A DNA stretch of 64,000 nucleotides from assembly GCA_020635135.1 (NCBI GenBank), contig JACKAJ010000016.1, positions 372,001-436,000 of the forward strand. The letters run 5' to 3'. Source of the DNA: Halobacteriovoraceae bacterium (lineage in GTDB: Bacteria; Bdellovibrionota; Bacteriovoracia; Bacteriovoracales; Bacteriovoracaceae). A program made the translations under genes and the position numbers. Shown piece by piece: positions 34,974 to 44,134 of this stretch. The first letter of the stretch is position 1. Each line of letters starts with the position of its first letter. Under the pieces are notes generated by a model. That model did not search any database. It saw nothing but the letters and a program-made list of their open reading frames with translations, and had not been told where the DNA came from.

Positions 34974-36116
34974 CTAGAAACTAAAGACCGGTTTAACCAC
35001 ACTTTCATACTTGCGGCTTCTATCGAAATTCCAACGCACCCCAACTCCTGCGATGGAATTTTTCGACTGATAAGAATATGGAACGACTACATCCGGCTTC
35101 ACTTCCAATTCCTCTTCTACCCAAGTCTTAAAATTCTCGGCATGCACATAAGAATAAAAAGTTACTCCTCGAAGTGTCTTTGAATTTTTAAAAGCCTTGC
35201 CTAAATCTAGTGATAAATCCAACTTCTTTTTTACAGACTCCATTAAGAGAATTTTATCATTGATATAAATATCCCCTGTTAAATGCTCCCCATAAATTCC
35301 AGTTGAATAATCAAAACTCACACCTACTTTGGCTTCTAAAAACTTAAAGAGTTCAACTCCAATCATAAAATCAGAATCACCTAAGAATGATTCAAAAGCT
35401 TTAGGGATAGTTTGGGTTATAAGATTATCTCCATTATAGACTCCTCGCTGAGTGGCTCGGAACTTATAGACTTCCACTCCCTGACCAATGATTTGCCAAA
35501 TGGGTTTGTCGCCACCTGGTCTTTCATAGCCATATTTATAGTCATCAATACCTGTCGCTTCTTCAATTCCTTCTAAAAGATCTGCTGGCATTTCAGAATT
35601 GCGGGTAAGATGATAAGGCGCAATTTTCCCCATAAAAACCAACTTCACTTTATCTCCCCCAAGAGGAATCGCTCCACGATACTCCAACTCAAAAAATTTA
35701 AAGCGATCAATGCGAACTGGCAGGGCATTGCCGCGAAACTCTTCTCGATCCCATTGAAGGGCATTGAGAAAAACTGCTGAATAGTAGTTTTTATCATAGC
35801 TTTGCCAACCATCACGCAATAAAGCCACCCGGTACTGATCTAAATTGAGCCTCCCATCTCTGACAGTCATCTCAACTTGAAAGGGAATAAAACCTGTGCG
35901 GTTAGTGGCGTGGCGAGTTTTACCAAGCCCATAGGAAGTCACCCCTAATGTAGCGGCATTGAAATTTCCCAATTGGCCAATTTTGTTGAAATCGTAGACC
36001 TTGTTTTCTAGTTTGATTCTCATCAAGCCAGTCCAATGGATTGGCTTTTCTTCGTGGTCCTGTGAATAAGACAAGATCGTAGATATAGTTGCTAGCAGTA
36101 GTATGAAATACTTCAT
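34974..36116 (-). CDS. Predicted outer-membrane beta-barrel protein
   Basis: 380 aa. Signal peptide (LLLATISTILSYS, then QDHEEKP). Alternating aromatic/polar strands run through the mature protein and it ends in VVKPVFSF, the C-terminal phenylalanine typical of BAM-inserted barrels. Substrate unknown. It could be a porin or a surface protein; there is no plug or TonB box. Confidence 0.65.
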   Translation of the reverse strand: MKYFILLLATISTILSYSQDHEEKPIHWTGLMRIKLENKVYDFNKIGQLGNFNAATLGVTSYGLGKTRHATNRTGFIPFQVEMTVRDGRLNLDQYRVALLRDGWQSYDKNYYSAVFLNALQWDREEFRGNALPVRIDRFKFFELEYRGAIPLGGDKVKLVFMGKIAPYHLTRNSEMPADLLEGIEEATGIDDYKYGYERPGGDKPIWQIIGQGVEVYKFRATQRGVYNGDNLITQTIPKAFESFLGDSDFMIGVELFKFLEAKVGVSFDYSTGIYGEHLTGDIYINDKILLMESVKKKLDLSLDLGKAFKNSKTLRGVTFYSYVHAENFKTWVEEELEVKPDVVVPYSYQSKNSIAGVGVRWNFDRSRKYESVVKPVFSF

Positions 36117-36469
36117 GCAAACGACTCCTTACGCTTTCCCCCTTGTCTTACAAGCGTTATAAACGATGTAGATCACATGTATCTAGGTTTAAATTCTAAT
36201 AAAACATTTCATGCCCTTCTAGGGCCAATATATTTGAGCACAACTAAGGCTTGGCAGGATTGTTTGGCAGTCAACGCGCTCAGCTCAAAATGACAAAAAG
36301 CAGGCCAGAATATTAACCGGCTGATATCACTGAATATTAGTGATTTTTTCTAATTAGTTGGAATTTGCGATTAAAATACTACCTACGACACGACCACGAC
36401 CAACGTAATGGATTACGACTCATTTTATCGGGGAAGGGGCTTTAGGGGACTTTAATCCGGTAAAATTGA
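36117..36469. other. Gene-free spacer
   Basis: About 350 bp between the divergent-facing barrel gene start and the VOC gene terminator. No reading frame with coding character and no tRNA-like fold seen. GC is slightly uneven. Because a terminator with a T-run on the plus strand follows, a small plus-strand RNA is possible but unsupported by any recognised structure. Confidence 0.4.
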
Positions 36470-36512
36470 AAAACTCAAAGTTGGGGGTGAATGCCCCCCT
36501 TTGGGTTTTTTT
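36470..36512. terminator. Bidirectional terminator hairpin
   Basis: Nested stem AAAAC / GTTTT, CAAAG / CTTTG and GGGGG / CCCCC around a TGAATG loop. The plus strand ends in a T-run; the minus strand also runs into T-rich sequence, so it can stop the VOC gene (minus) and anything coming from the left. Confidence 0.75.
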
Positions 36513-36526
36513 CATTTAAGAACCCA

Positions 36527-37072
36527 TTATTTTTTTCCAGTAAATTCTTTTTCATGAAGCCAAGCCGCGTGCTTAGGCGGAGTCTTTGTTTTACTCCACT
36601 CTTCCAACATGTCTGGAGCAATTTCTCTAAGCTTCTTTAATTCTTCATCAGTACTGGTAATACAAGTCAGCTCAATCCGATGTCCGTTGGGATCAAAGAA
36701 ATAAATGGATTTAATAATCCCGTGATCGGTAATCCCAAGCACGTCCAGTCCTTTTCCTTCCAATTCTTTTTTAGCTTCTTCCAAGGCTTCGAGACTTTCA
36801 ACTTGTAAAGCAAGATGCTGCACCCACAAAGGCGTATTCTCATCGCGGCCCATGTCTTTGGCGCCAGTGATTTCAAAAAAGGCCAGAATATTTCCCATAC
36901 CAGCGTCTAAGAAAACGTGCATATAGGGATTGGGCTCTTTCGTGGAAGGGACGCGTTCTTCTGAGATTGAAACCAGCAAGTCCATATTAAGATATTTTTG
37001 GTAAAACTCCACAGTCTCTTTGGCATCTTTACAGCGATAAGCGACGTGGTGGATTTGTTGAATTTTTATCAT
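36527..37072 (-). CDS. Glyoxalase/VOC-superfamily protein
   Basis: 181 aa, two beta-alpha-beta-beta-beta modules. Likely metal ligands are His9 or His8 (IQQIHHVAYRCKD), His in WVQHLALQV and Glu in GHRIELTC. The fold carries out dioxygenase, lyase or isomerase chemistry on small aromatic or aldehyde compounds. Divergent neighbour of HPPD, another VOC-fold enzyme, so a role in aromatic amino-acid breakdown is possible. Confidence 0.85.
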   Translation of the reverse strand: MIKIQQIHHVAYRCKDAKETVEFYQKYLNMDLLVSISEERVPSTKEPNPYMHVFLDAGMGNILAFFEITGAKDMGRDENTPLWVQHLALQVESLEALEEAKKELEGKGLDVLGITDHGIIKSIYFFDPNGHRIELTCITSTDEELKKLREIAPDMLEEWSKTKTPPKHAAWLHEKEFTGKK

Positions 37073-37240
37073 GGGATTTCTCCTTATTAATTAAACTTTT
37101 TCTAGGAAGAGATTACCTGGCCAGCAGCAAAAAAACATGACTTCACTCACCATAAAAAACCAAAAAAGCAGGTTTTGACGAAGCCGTTGGCCTCAACCTA
37201 TATTATAAATTTTGAAATATTTTTAACCGGGAGACAAAGC

Positions 37241-38287
37241 ATGTCAAAGAATAACCCTACAGGTCTTAAAGGAATTGAATTCGTAGAATTTTGTTCCAAT
37301 GAGCCGACCAAACTTCACAACCTCTTCAAGGCCTTTGGATTTTCCAAGCTCATGACTACGGCTGATGGAGTGGATTATTACAAACAAAATGGCATCAACT
37401 TTCTTCTCAATAAAACCAGCTTAGGCCACAGTGCTGACTTTAAAAAAGTGCACGGTCCTTCTATATGCTCCATGGGTTTTCGAGTAGAAGATGCGAATAA
37501 AGCTTATCAAGTGGCCACTGAAAAAGGCGCCAAGCCCGCAAGCGAAAAAAGCCAATACCAATATAAAGGGGAGACAATCCCAGCAATCTACGGAATTGGT
37601 GATTCTCTTATTTACTTTATTGACCAATACAATAGCGAATCTTTCTATAAAGACATTGGCTTTCAAGAAGCCCCCGATAAAGAAGTTATCGCTGACAAAG
37701 GTTTCATGGCCATCGACCACCTCACGAATAATGTCTACAAAGGCACCATGGAAGAGTGGAGCAAATTTTACAAGAATATTTTTGGGTTCACTGAAGTTCG
37801 GTACTTCGATATCAAAGGGGTCAAAACTGGGCTCGTCTCATACGCTCTTCAATCTCCTTGTGAGAGTTTTTGTATTCCTATTAATGAAGGAACTGAAGCA
37901 AAGTCTCAGATCAATGAATATTTGGAAGAATACAATGGCCCAGGAATTCAGCACTTAGCCTTTCTCACCAATGATATCGTGAAAAGTCTCTCGCAACTCA
38001 ACCGCAATGAAATTGAAACACTCGATATTGACGATCAATATTACGAAGAAGTTTTTGATCGAGTCCCCAATGTAACTGAAGATCATAAAGAGCTTCAGAA
38101 GTATAATATCCTCGTGGATGGTGATAAAGAGGGATACCTCTTACAGATCTTTACCAAGAATGTGGTGGGTCCAATTTTTATAGAGATTATCCAGAGAAAA
38201 AACCACAAATCCTTCGGAGAGGGCAATTTTGGAGCTCTCTTTCGCTCTATTGAGAAGGATCAAGAAAAGCGTGGCTATTTAAAATAA
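37241..38287 (+). CDS. hpd: 4-hydroxyphenylpyruvate dioxygenase
   Basis: 348 aa from the ATG that follows CGGGAGAC; a longer TTG-started frame from 37175 is not needed. Iron ligands: His in MAIDHLTNNV, His in GIQHLAFLTND and Glu in PIFIEIIQR. The C-terminal FGEGNFGALFRSIEKDQ is the diagnostic HPPD gate helix. Converts 4-hydroxyphenylpyruvate to homogentisate in tyrosine catabolism. No homogentisate dioxygenase is in the window, so it may instead feed tocopherol-like or pyomelanin chemistry. Confidence 0.93.
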   Translation: MSKNNPTGLKGIEFVEFCSNEPTKLHNLFKAFGFSKLMTTADGVDYYKQNGINFLLNKTSLGHSADFKKVHGPSICSMGFRVEDANKAYQVATEKGAKPASEKSQYQYKGETIPAIYGIGDSLIYFIDQYNSESFYKDIGFQEAPDKEVIADKGFMAIDHLTNNVYKGTMEEWSKFYKNIFGFTEVRYFDIKGVKTGLVSYALQSPCESFCIPINEGTEAKSQINEYLEEYNGPGIQHLAFLTNDIVKSLSQLNRNEIETLDIDDQYYEEVFDRVPNVTEDHKELQKYNILVDGDKEGYLLQIFTKNVVGPIFIEIIQRKNHKSFGEGNFGALFRSIEKDQEKRGYLK

Positions 38288-38304
38288 TAAAAAACAATTT
38301 CAAG

Positions 38305-38343
38305 TCTCACTTTAGTTAAAGTTGACAAAAAACTAAAGTGAGA
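38305..38343 (+). terminator. Hairpin 3' of hpd
   Basis: Perfect 13-bp inverted repeat (TCTCACTTTAGTT / AACTAAAGTGAGA) with a 13-nt A-rich loop, 17 bp after the hpd stop. Followed by TTGCCTTTT rather than a clean T-run. Confidence 0.6.
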
Positions 38344-38649
38344 TTGCCTTTTGGCAACTTTCGCTTGCACACATTCTTGTCGTTATTTTTATTTGCAGCT
38401 CACCACTGACAACAACACTTCCCTTAGTTCTCCCATAGTCTAAATTTTGAATTCACTATCTTTCATTTCGAGACCTTTTAAGGCTCAATGCAAAGCCTTG
38501 TTGGCAGAACCCCCTACCCGCACAAAATGTTAAGTCCTTGATATTTCGAAAAGTTTGACAAAATTTGCGATCCACCCCTTTTAAGCCCCTTAAAATAAGA
38601 ATGTGTAACAGATTTTTGAGAAGGGGAACAAAGGATAAGGGGATAAATT
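38344..38649. other. Gene-free spacer before the VWA lipoprotein gene
   Basis: About 300 bp with no convincing reading frame. It must hold the promoter of the next gene; AAGGGGAACAAAGGATAAGGGG just upstream of the ATG supplies a Shine-Dalgarno (AAGG / GGGG). No repeat or RNA structure recognised. Confidence 0.4.
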
Positions 38650-40722
38650 ATGGGTAAGGTAATTTTAATATTCACATTGCTCTTAGGGCTAACCAACTGC
38701 GGGCTCGATACTCGCGCAAGAAAGCCTTCACCGTATATCGTCGCTGGTGGATCACCACTTCTTCCTAAAAAAGAGATTAAAGGTTGCACTCATCCCGATG
38801 CGATCAACTACGATAACTCAGTTCAAATCGAAGACGGAAGCTGTGATTTTAACTTCTGTGGACGAGTCAATTTTGAAAACACTGATTTTGATATCCTGGC
38901 CATCGTTGAAGCCTATAAAAAAGAACTTCAAGATGCCGGAATTGACTACATAGGAAAAACAGTTGACGACTTTCAGTGTGGAAGAGCTTTGGGATGTAAC
39001 CTCGATACCAAATACACTAAAAACTACCAACAAGATCATTTAGAAAATGGGACATGTATCATCCAATACTGTGGACAAGCTGGTTTTGAGAACTCTGATG
39101 TGGGATTCACCAGTGTGGTCGATGCTTACCTTTTAGAACTTCAAAATAAAAGCATTACCTTTTCAGGGATGGTCGACAACAACTTCATGTGCGGTAAAAA
39201 ATACGGCTGTAACAACCAATACGCTGATAACTACGAAGCTGGAAGCATTGAAAACGGGACTTGTAACTTTGAAAAGAAATGCTTGAATGCCAATTATGAA
39301 AACTACGATCAAACATATAAAATGTATGTGGATATGTACCTCGCCGATCTTCAGGCCAACAACATCACTTTTACGGGAAGTATTAAAGATAACGGCGATG
39401 TCGCTGGAATCTGCGGGAAGATGCTAGGCTGTAACGAGCAAGTTGCTGATAACTACATGGCCGGGACTAAAGAAAATGGAAAATGTAACTTCACTTACTG
39501 CGGTCAAGCGGGTTACGAAAACTATAATGCCAGTAAACACGCAGATGTCACTCAGTACCTCAATGATCTTATCAACAACAATATCAATTACACAGGGAAC
39601 CTCGATCAAAACAATAACTGTGGGTTAAAGCTTGGCTGTAATAATCAGTACGCCACCAATTATCTTGCAGGATCTAAAGAGAATGGGACATGTAACTTTC
39701 AATACTGTGGAATGCAGAACTACGAAAACTATGATGCTCAAACATCACAGTACGTCCAAGACTACTTAAACGATCTCACGAATAACAATATCACTTATGC
39801 TGGAACTAAGGATAACAACTACAATTGTGGTGGACAGATCCTGACTCAAAATTTCACGCAAATGTCTGATAACAAGCTGGATGTCATCTTAGTTCTCGAC
39901 AACTCTGGATCAATGGGACAAGGAAACGAATACCAAAACGTTAAAAACAATCTCGATCTCTTTATTGATGAGTTTGTTCAAGAAGATATCGATTTCAACA
40001 TAAGTGTGATCAGCTCAGTTGAAGACAATAACACTTCTGCTGATTACTTCGGACGACCTCACGCTAATAGCCAGTACTTAACAAAATCGTACTACACAAA
40101 TAGTCCGAATGCGTTCTTCCAAAAATTTGAAGATGCGATTGATGACCTCGATACTCTCGCAGGTGGGAAGGAAACATCTTACGATGCCGTTTATAAGTAC
40201 CTCTATGATTATGACAATGCCACTTATGTCCGGCCAAATGCCAGTTTAGGTGTTCTTTTCTTCAGTGATGAGTCTGATCAATCAAAACTTCTTGGAAGCA
40301 ATATTCAGTCTTACATCAATTACTTCAAAACTAAATATGACAAAGTTCAACTCAACTGTTTAGTGAATAAAAACTTTGATATCGGTGGTAAATATTATGT
40401 GAATACACAATATGGGCAAACCACTTCTTATAAGAATGAATACAAGAGTCGCTACAAAAATGGTTGTGAGTCTACTGGTGGTATTTACGAAGAAATTATC
40501 GACAATAGCTTTTACCAAAAATTACAAAACTTTGGAGTCAAAGCTGCTGGTATTATCAAAACTTTTAAACTTGCCAACCCTGCAGTCCCTGGAAAAATTG
40601 ATGTTTACGTCAATAACGTGAAAGTCACCAACTGGACTTACGATGCTGCCAACCAGTCCATCGTTTTTGATCAAGCACCTCAATTTCAAGATATGATCAA
40701 GGTTGTCTACGTTAAGCAATAA
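38650..40722 (+). CDS. Lipoprotein with Cys-rich tandem repeats and a von Willebrand factor A domain
   Basis: 690 aa. Lipobox LLGLTNC. Residues about 44-395 carry five units of roughly 70 residues, each with G-C-N-x-x-x-A-x-N-Y and E-N-G-T-C-N-F, related to the GCTDPTAxNY...DGSC repeats frequent in Bacteroidetes surface proteins; the units are joined by Y-C-G-x-x-x-Y-E-N-Y segments. The VWA domain follows, with MIDAS DNSGSMG and a later S-D-E-S. Likely a surface adhesin with disulfide-stiffened stalk. Confidence 0.82.
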   Translation: MGKVILIFTLLLGLTNCGLDTRARKPSPYIVAGGSPLLPKKEIKGCTHPDAINYDNSVQIEDGSCDFNFCGRVNFENTDFDILAIVEAYKKELQDAGIDYIGKTVDDFQCGRALGCNLDTKYTKNYQQDHLENGTCIIQYCGQAGFENSDVGFTSVVDAYLLELQNKSITFSGMVDNNFMCGKKYGCNNQYADNYEAGSIENGTCNFEKKCLNANYENYDQTYKMYVDMYLADLQANNITFTGSIKDNGDVAGICGKMLGCNEQVADNYMAGTKENGKCNFTYCGQAGYENYNASKHADVTQYLNDLINNNINYTGNLDQNNNCGLKLGCNNQYATNYLAGSKENGTCNFQYCGMQNYENYDAQTSQYVQDYLNDLTNNNITYAGTKDNNYNCGGQILTQNFTQMSDNKLDVILVLDNSGSMGQGNEYQNVKNNLDLFIDEFVQEDIDFNISVISSVEDNNTSADYFGRPHANSQYLTKSYYTNSPNAFFQKFEDAIDDLDTLAGGKETSYDAVYKYLYDYDNATYVRPNASLGVLFFSDESDQSKLLGSNIQSYINYFKTKYDKVQLNCLVNKNFDIGGKYYVNTQYGQTTSYKNEYKSRYKNGCESTGGIYEEIIDNSFYQKLQNFGVKAAGIIKTFKLANPAVPGKIDVYVNNVKVTNWTYDAANQSIVFDQAPQFQDMIKVVYVKQ

Positions 40723-40751
40723 AACGTAGATAAAGCCCTCTGTTACTCCCC

Positions 40752-40792
40752 GAGACCTTAGGTAATACCCGCCCTGAGGTCTCCTTTTTTTA
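40752..40792 (+). terminator. Rho-independent terminator of the VWA lipoprotein gene
   Basis: GAGACCT / AGGTCTC stem with an inner GGT / ACC pair, followed by eight T. Lies 30 bp after the stop codon. Confidence 0.85.
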
Positions 40793-40871
40793 AGCTCTTT
40801 TTATTGAGAATTGCCGTTAGCATTCCTCCCAGGTAAAGTGAGATTATTTCTGTTATTAAGGAGGAACACCA

Positions 40872-41591
40872 ATGTCAAAACTTGCAATTGTAACAGGGGC
40901 CAATCGCGGTCTCGGGAAAGCGACCAGTTTAGAACTCGCCAATCGTGGCTACCAAGTCATTATGATGGGTCGAGATGAAAAAAAGATTCATCGTGCTGCC
41001 GATGAAGTGAATAATAACAAAACCGATGGAGAAGCCATCGCTTTTGTTGCCGACGTTCAAAACATGCAACAAATTTTAGATCTTAAAAAATTTGTGGAAA
41101 GCCAATGGAAAGCACTGGACGTGCTCGTCAACAATGCGGGTGTGTTTAATGGAACAACACCGGTGACAAATGATCCAACTGTTGCCAACACTGAAGTGAA
41201 AACTATTGAAGAAACTTTTAGTGTCAATACTCTTGGGCCATTTCGCATGATCAAAACCTTTTGGGATCTCTTACAAAAAAGTCCCAATGCTTGTGTGGTC
41301 AATGTTTCATCGGGAATGGGACAACTCTCTGAAATGGAAGGGGGTTATATCGCCTACCGCATGAGCAAATCGGCCCTCAATACTCTCACTCGAGTGTGTG
41401 CAAAAGAATTTCCTGGTCACAATGTTAAAATTAATTCTGTCTGCCCTGGCTGGGTGAAAACAGATATGGGTGGAGCGAATGCCACTCGTGAAATTGACCA
41501 CGGAATTTCGGGAATCGTTTGGGCGGCAACATTGGATACCAATGGACCAACGGGACAGTTTTTTAGAGATGGATCTCCAATCGCTTGGTAA
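40872..41591 (+). CDS. Short-chain dehydrogenase/reductase
   Basis: 239 aa, classical SDR. Cofactor loop TGANRGLGKA, structural NNAG, catalytic Ser in NVSSGMG and Tyr-x-x-x-Lys in AYRMSKSALN. The Arg after Gly in the loop and the following VIMMGRDE suggest NADPH. It resembles carbonyl reductase type SDRs; substrate unknown. Good Shine-Dalgarno AAGGAGG. Confidence 0.92.
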   Translation: MSKLAIVTGANRGLGKATSLELANRGYQVIMMGRDEKKIHRAADEVNNNKTDGEAIAFVADVQNMQQILDLKKFVESQWKALDVLVNNAGVFNGTTPVTNDPTVANTEVKTIEETFSVNTLGPFRMIKTFWDLLQKSPNACVVNVSSGMGQLSEMEGGYIAYRMSKSALNTLTRVCAKEFPGHNVKINSVCPGWVKTDMGGANATREIDHGISGIVWAATLDTNGPTGQFFRDGSPIAW

Positions 41592-42024
41592 CGAGATCTT
41601 TCGTTAAACGGATGAGATCAATCCGGGGAGAAACACCAGGCACTTGGTAATAAGTACAAAAAACTCGGTAACTAGCCGAAGCTGTGTACATCTCTATAAC
41701 AGCATAATGATGTTCACCGCTTCGGCTATGGCCAACAAAACGAACTATTGTTTGAGCAGGTCCAATTAAATCCAGAACCCTTTGAAGTTTCTCCAAGACC
41801 TCTTCAGGAGAATAGTAAACGCTTTGGTAATCGCCATTATATTCTAATTCTCCAATTGAGATCTCCATATCGAGTTCACTTTCTAAGTAATTTTCGAGAA
41901 TCGCTGTATCAGCGTTTTGAAAACTCAAGGCCAACAAATCGGGAGCCGACTGCGACCACGAAAAATTGATAAGAAACATAAAAAACAGAAGCACTGTTAA
42001 AAAAACCGATCTCGCACGCGTCAT
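41563..42024 (-). CDS. Small exported protein, unknown function
   Basis: About 153 aa from an ATG preceded by GGGAGAG; a longer frame to 42066 lacks a ribosome site. Signal peptide (SVFLTVLLFFMFLINFSWS). The mature part of about 125 residues has one Cys and strand-rich sequence (YRVFCTYYQVPG). No family recognised. Its 3' end overlaps the convergent SDR gene by 29 bp. Confidence 0.65.
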   Translation of the reverse strand: MTRARSVFLTVLLFFMFLINFSWSQSAPDLLALSFQNADTAILENYLESELDMEISIGELEYNGDYQSVYYSPEEVLEKLQRVLDLIGPAQTIVRFVGHSRSGEHHYAVIEMYTASASYRVFCTYYQVPGVSPRIDLIRLTKDLVTKRLEIHL

Positions 42025-42140
42025 AAGACTCTCCCAGCGATTAAAAAGAATAGTAAGGGTTATCACTTTGTGATGGGAAAAAGAAAGGAAAACCGCATAA
42101 CTATGGCAGATTTACAATAACAAAGTCTTACAGTTTAAAT

Positions 42141-42863
42141 TTATTTCGATCGGCGCACAATTTTGTGAGTGAAACTTTCAATATCGTCATGGGTGCGCAG
42201 GTAGTGGATGAGTTTTTTGAGTTCCTTATTATTCCCTCGAACAGCTAAGTGGTAACTGCAACGAGAATCGGAATCGTGACTACGAAAAATTTCAGACTCA
42301 ACTTGATCAATGGCCAAATCGTGAATGAGGTCGTCAATTTCTTTGACCATATTGGTTTTACCGAGCAGCTCAAAATGATACATGCTCTCGTGACCAATAA
42401 AGCGTAAAAAGGGCTCAATCAAATTCAATATAATAAGGATGGTAATCGTAAAAAAGATGGCAGAAAAAATATAGCCCGAGCCAATGGTCATTCCAATCCC
42501 GGCCACAACCCAGATGGTTGCCGCTGTTGTCAGTCCGAAGATACTTCCACGACTTTGAATAATGGCCCCTGCCCCTAGAAAACCAATCCCACTGACAATT
42601 TGAGCAGCCAAACGGTTGGGATCGATATTAGGCCCATGCCCATGCAGATCAATATTGATAAAACTAATAGAAGTGTAGATGGTGGCTCCCACACAAATCA
42701 TCATTTGCGTTTTGACACCGGCTGATTTGAACTTTTTCTCGCGATCCAGACCAATGATCGCTCCAAGGAGGATGGCAGACACTATTTTCAATCCCAGCCC
42801 GAAATAAAAATTAATTGGGCCAAGAAATTCAATAAAAACACTCTTATCCGTGAGTTCTATCAT
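42141..42863 (-). CDS. MgtC/SapB-family membrane protein
   Basis: 240 aa. The conserved N-terminal domain is plain: LLGAIIGLDREK, AGVKTQMMICVGA, IVSGIGFLGAGAIIQ, GLTTAATIWVVAGIGM, with four or five helices. A soluble C-terminal domain (about 165-240) resembles the ACT-like tail of MgtC. The family supports growth in low magnesium and inside hosts. Inner membrane. Confidence 0.92.
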   Translation of the reverse strand: MIELTDKSVFIEFLGPINFYFGLGLKIVSAILLGAIIGLDREKKFKSAGVKTQMMICVGATIYTSISFINIDLHGHGPNIDPNRLAAQIVSGIGFLGAGAIIQSRGSIFGLTTAATIWVVAGIGMTIGSGYIFSAIFFTITILIILNLIEPFLRFIGHESMYHFELLGKTNMVKEIDDLIHDLAIDQVESEIFRSHDSDSRCSYHLAVRGNNKELKKLIHYLRTHDDIESFTHKIVRRSK

Positions 42864-43016
42864 TGATAAATTTTAATTCTTCCATTTTAAAATGGCAAAG
42901 CATCATTTCAGAAGCTCTATACTTTTTATTGAATATTTTTTGCTTCCCAATCCCGCAAAGCTTCAGGGAAAATACTTAGATTGCAATCCATTATTCAATT
43001 TTAAAGGAGTAAATTT

Positions 43017-43289
43017 ATGGATTTGAAACTTAAGGACTTAATGAAAACTGCTCTCGTTGCCGGTGCTCTAACAACTGTTGCTATCGACATGACCCCCAAT
43101 AGCTGGGCCATGAGTTCAAGCAACAAAGACGATACAGAGAAAGGTGCTGACAATAGCTGTGGGAAAGGCGACTGTGGAAAAGAAAAAATGGAACAGAGTA
43201 AAGGCGCTCAAGGAAGCTGTGGGGAAAGTTCTTGCGGTGGAGAAAACAGCGAATCTTCATCTGAATCTGAAGGCGGCGAAGGCGAATAA
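43017..43289 (+). CDS. bufA: Bufferin precursor peptide
   Basis: 90 aa. Signal peptide to about residue 31 (PNSWA), then a short acidic peptide with four cysteines at 48, 53, 68 and 73 in two pairs, S-C-G-K-G-D-C-G-K and G-S-C-G-E-S-S-C-G-G. This layout, followed directly by DUF692 and DUF2063 genes, defines copper-binding bufferins whose cysteines are turned into thiooxazole rings. The mature peptide should act in the periplasm. Shine-Dalgarno AAAGGAG. Confidence 0.85.
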   Translation: MDLKLKDLMKTALVAGALTTVAIDMTPNSWAMSSSNKDDTEKGADNSCGKGDCGKEKMEQSKGAQGSCGESSCGGENSESSSESEGGEGE

Positions 43290-43307
43290 TAAACTAAAGA
43301 ATCAATT

Positions 43308-44132
43308 ATGATTGAATATTTAGGTATTGGGGTCGGTTTGCGCCGGCCCCATTTTCATACAGTTTTAGAAAATAAAAAAGACGTCGACTGGTTTGAGTTG
43401 GTATCAGAAAACTTTATGGGCTTTGGTGGAAGACCTCGCGCTGTCATTACTGAGCTTCACCGAAAAAAAGTCCCCATGGTCTGCCACGGTCTGGGTCTTT
43501 CGCTTGGATCAAGCGATCAACTCAATCACCAATACCTTGCAGAACTTAAAAACTTAATTGAATTCGTGGACGCCCCTTGGTTTTCAGATCATTTGTGTCT
43601 TTCTTCAGCCAAGGAAATTCAATTTCACGACCTTTTGCCAGTTCTCAAAACAGAAGAAAGCCTTAACATCATCGTTAATAAAATAAACCAACTAGCAAAA
43701 GTGATCGATCACCCATTTGCCTTTGAAAATATTAGCTATTACATGGAGAGCTCTCACAACACAATGAGTGAACTGGAATTTATCCAAGAACTGCTCAAAC
43801 AAACTCAAAGTTACATGCTTCTCGATATTAATAATGTTTATGTTAATGCTATGAATTTTGGTTTTGACGCCAAAGAATTTCTTAAAGCTATTCCCGCAGA
43901 ACGAGTTGTGCAAATCCACCTGGCCGGACACGATGATTCCGGTGAAGTCATTATCGACACTCACGGGGCTCAAGTTCCCCACCCTGTCTGGAAACTTTAT
44001 CAATGGTATCTTGAACACACTGGTAAAAAAATTTCGACTCTTATTGAATGGGATCACAATATTCCCGATTACGATACCCTCAATAAACAGGCTAAAATGG
44101 CCAAAGAAATTATTAACAAGGTTTTTTCTTAA
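43308..44132 (+). CDS. bufB: Bufferin-modifying iron oxygenase (MNIO, DUF692)
   Basis: 274 aa TIM-barrel. The metal-binding blocks of the family are in order: VCHGLGLSLGS, WFSDHLC, FENISYY, LLDINNVYVNA, QIHLAGH, DTHG and LIEWD. MNIO enzymes use a di- or tri-iron centre to oxidise cysteines of the bufferin precursor. Starts 18 nt after bufA. Confidence 0.93.
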   Translation: MIEYLGIGVGLRRPHFHTVLENKKDVDWFELVSENFMGFGGRPRAVITELHRKKVPMVCHGLGLSLGSSDQLNHQYLAELKNLIEFVDAPWFSDHLCLSSAKEIQFHDLLPVLKTEESLNIIVNKINQLAKVIDHPFAFENISYYMESSHNTMSELEFIQELLKQTQSYMLLDINNVYVNAMNFGFDAKEFLKAIPAERVVQIHLAGHDDSGEVIIDTHGAQVPHPVWKLYQWYLEHTGKKISTLIEWDHNIPDYDTLNKQAKMAKEIINKVFS

Positions 44133-44134
44133 AT

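Noticed and set aside
22241..37145. Shared CAGCAGCAAAAAAA...CATG segments at about 22251 and 37122
   Set aside because: Short, A-rich and only approximately alike; chance similarity cannot be excluded.
38780..39830. DNA tandem repeat or CRISPR-like array
   Set aside because: The period of about 210 bp follows the protein repeats of the VWA lipoprotein; DNA identity between units is modest and there are no spacers.
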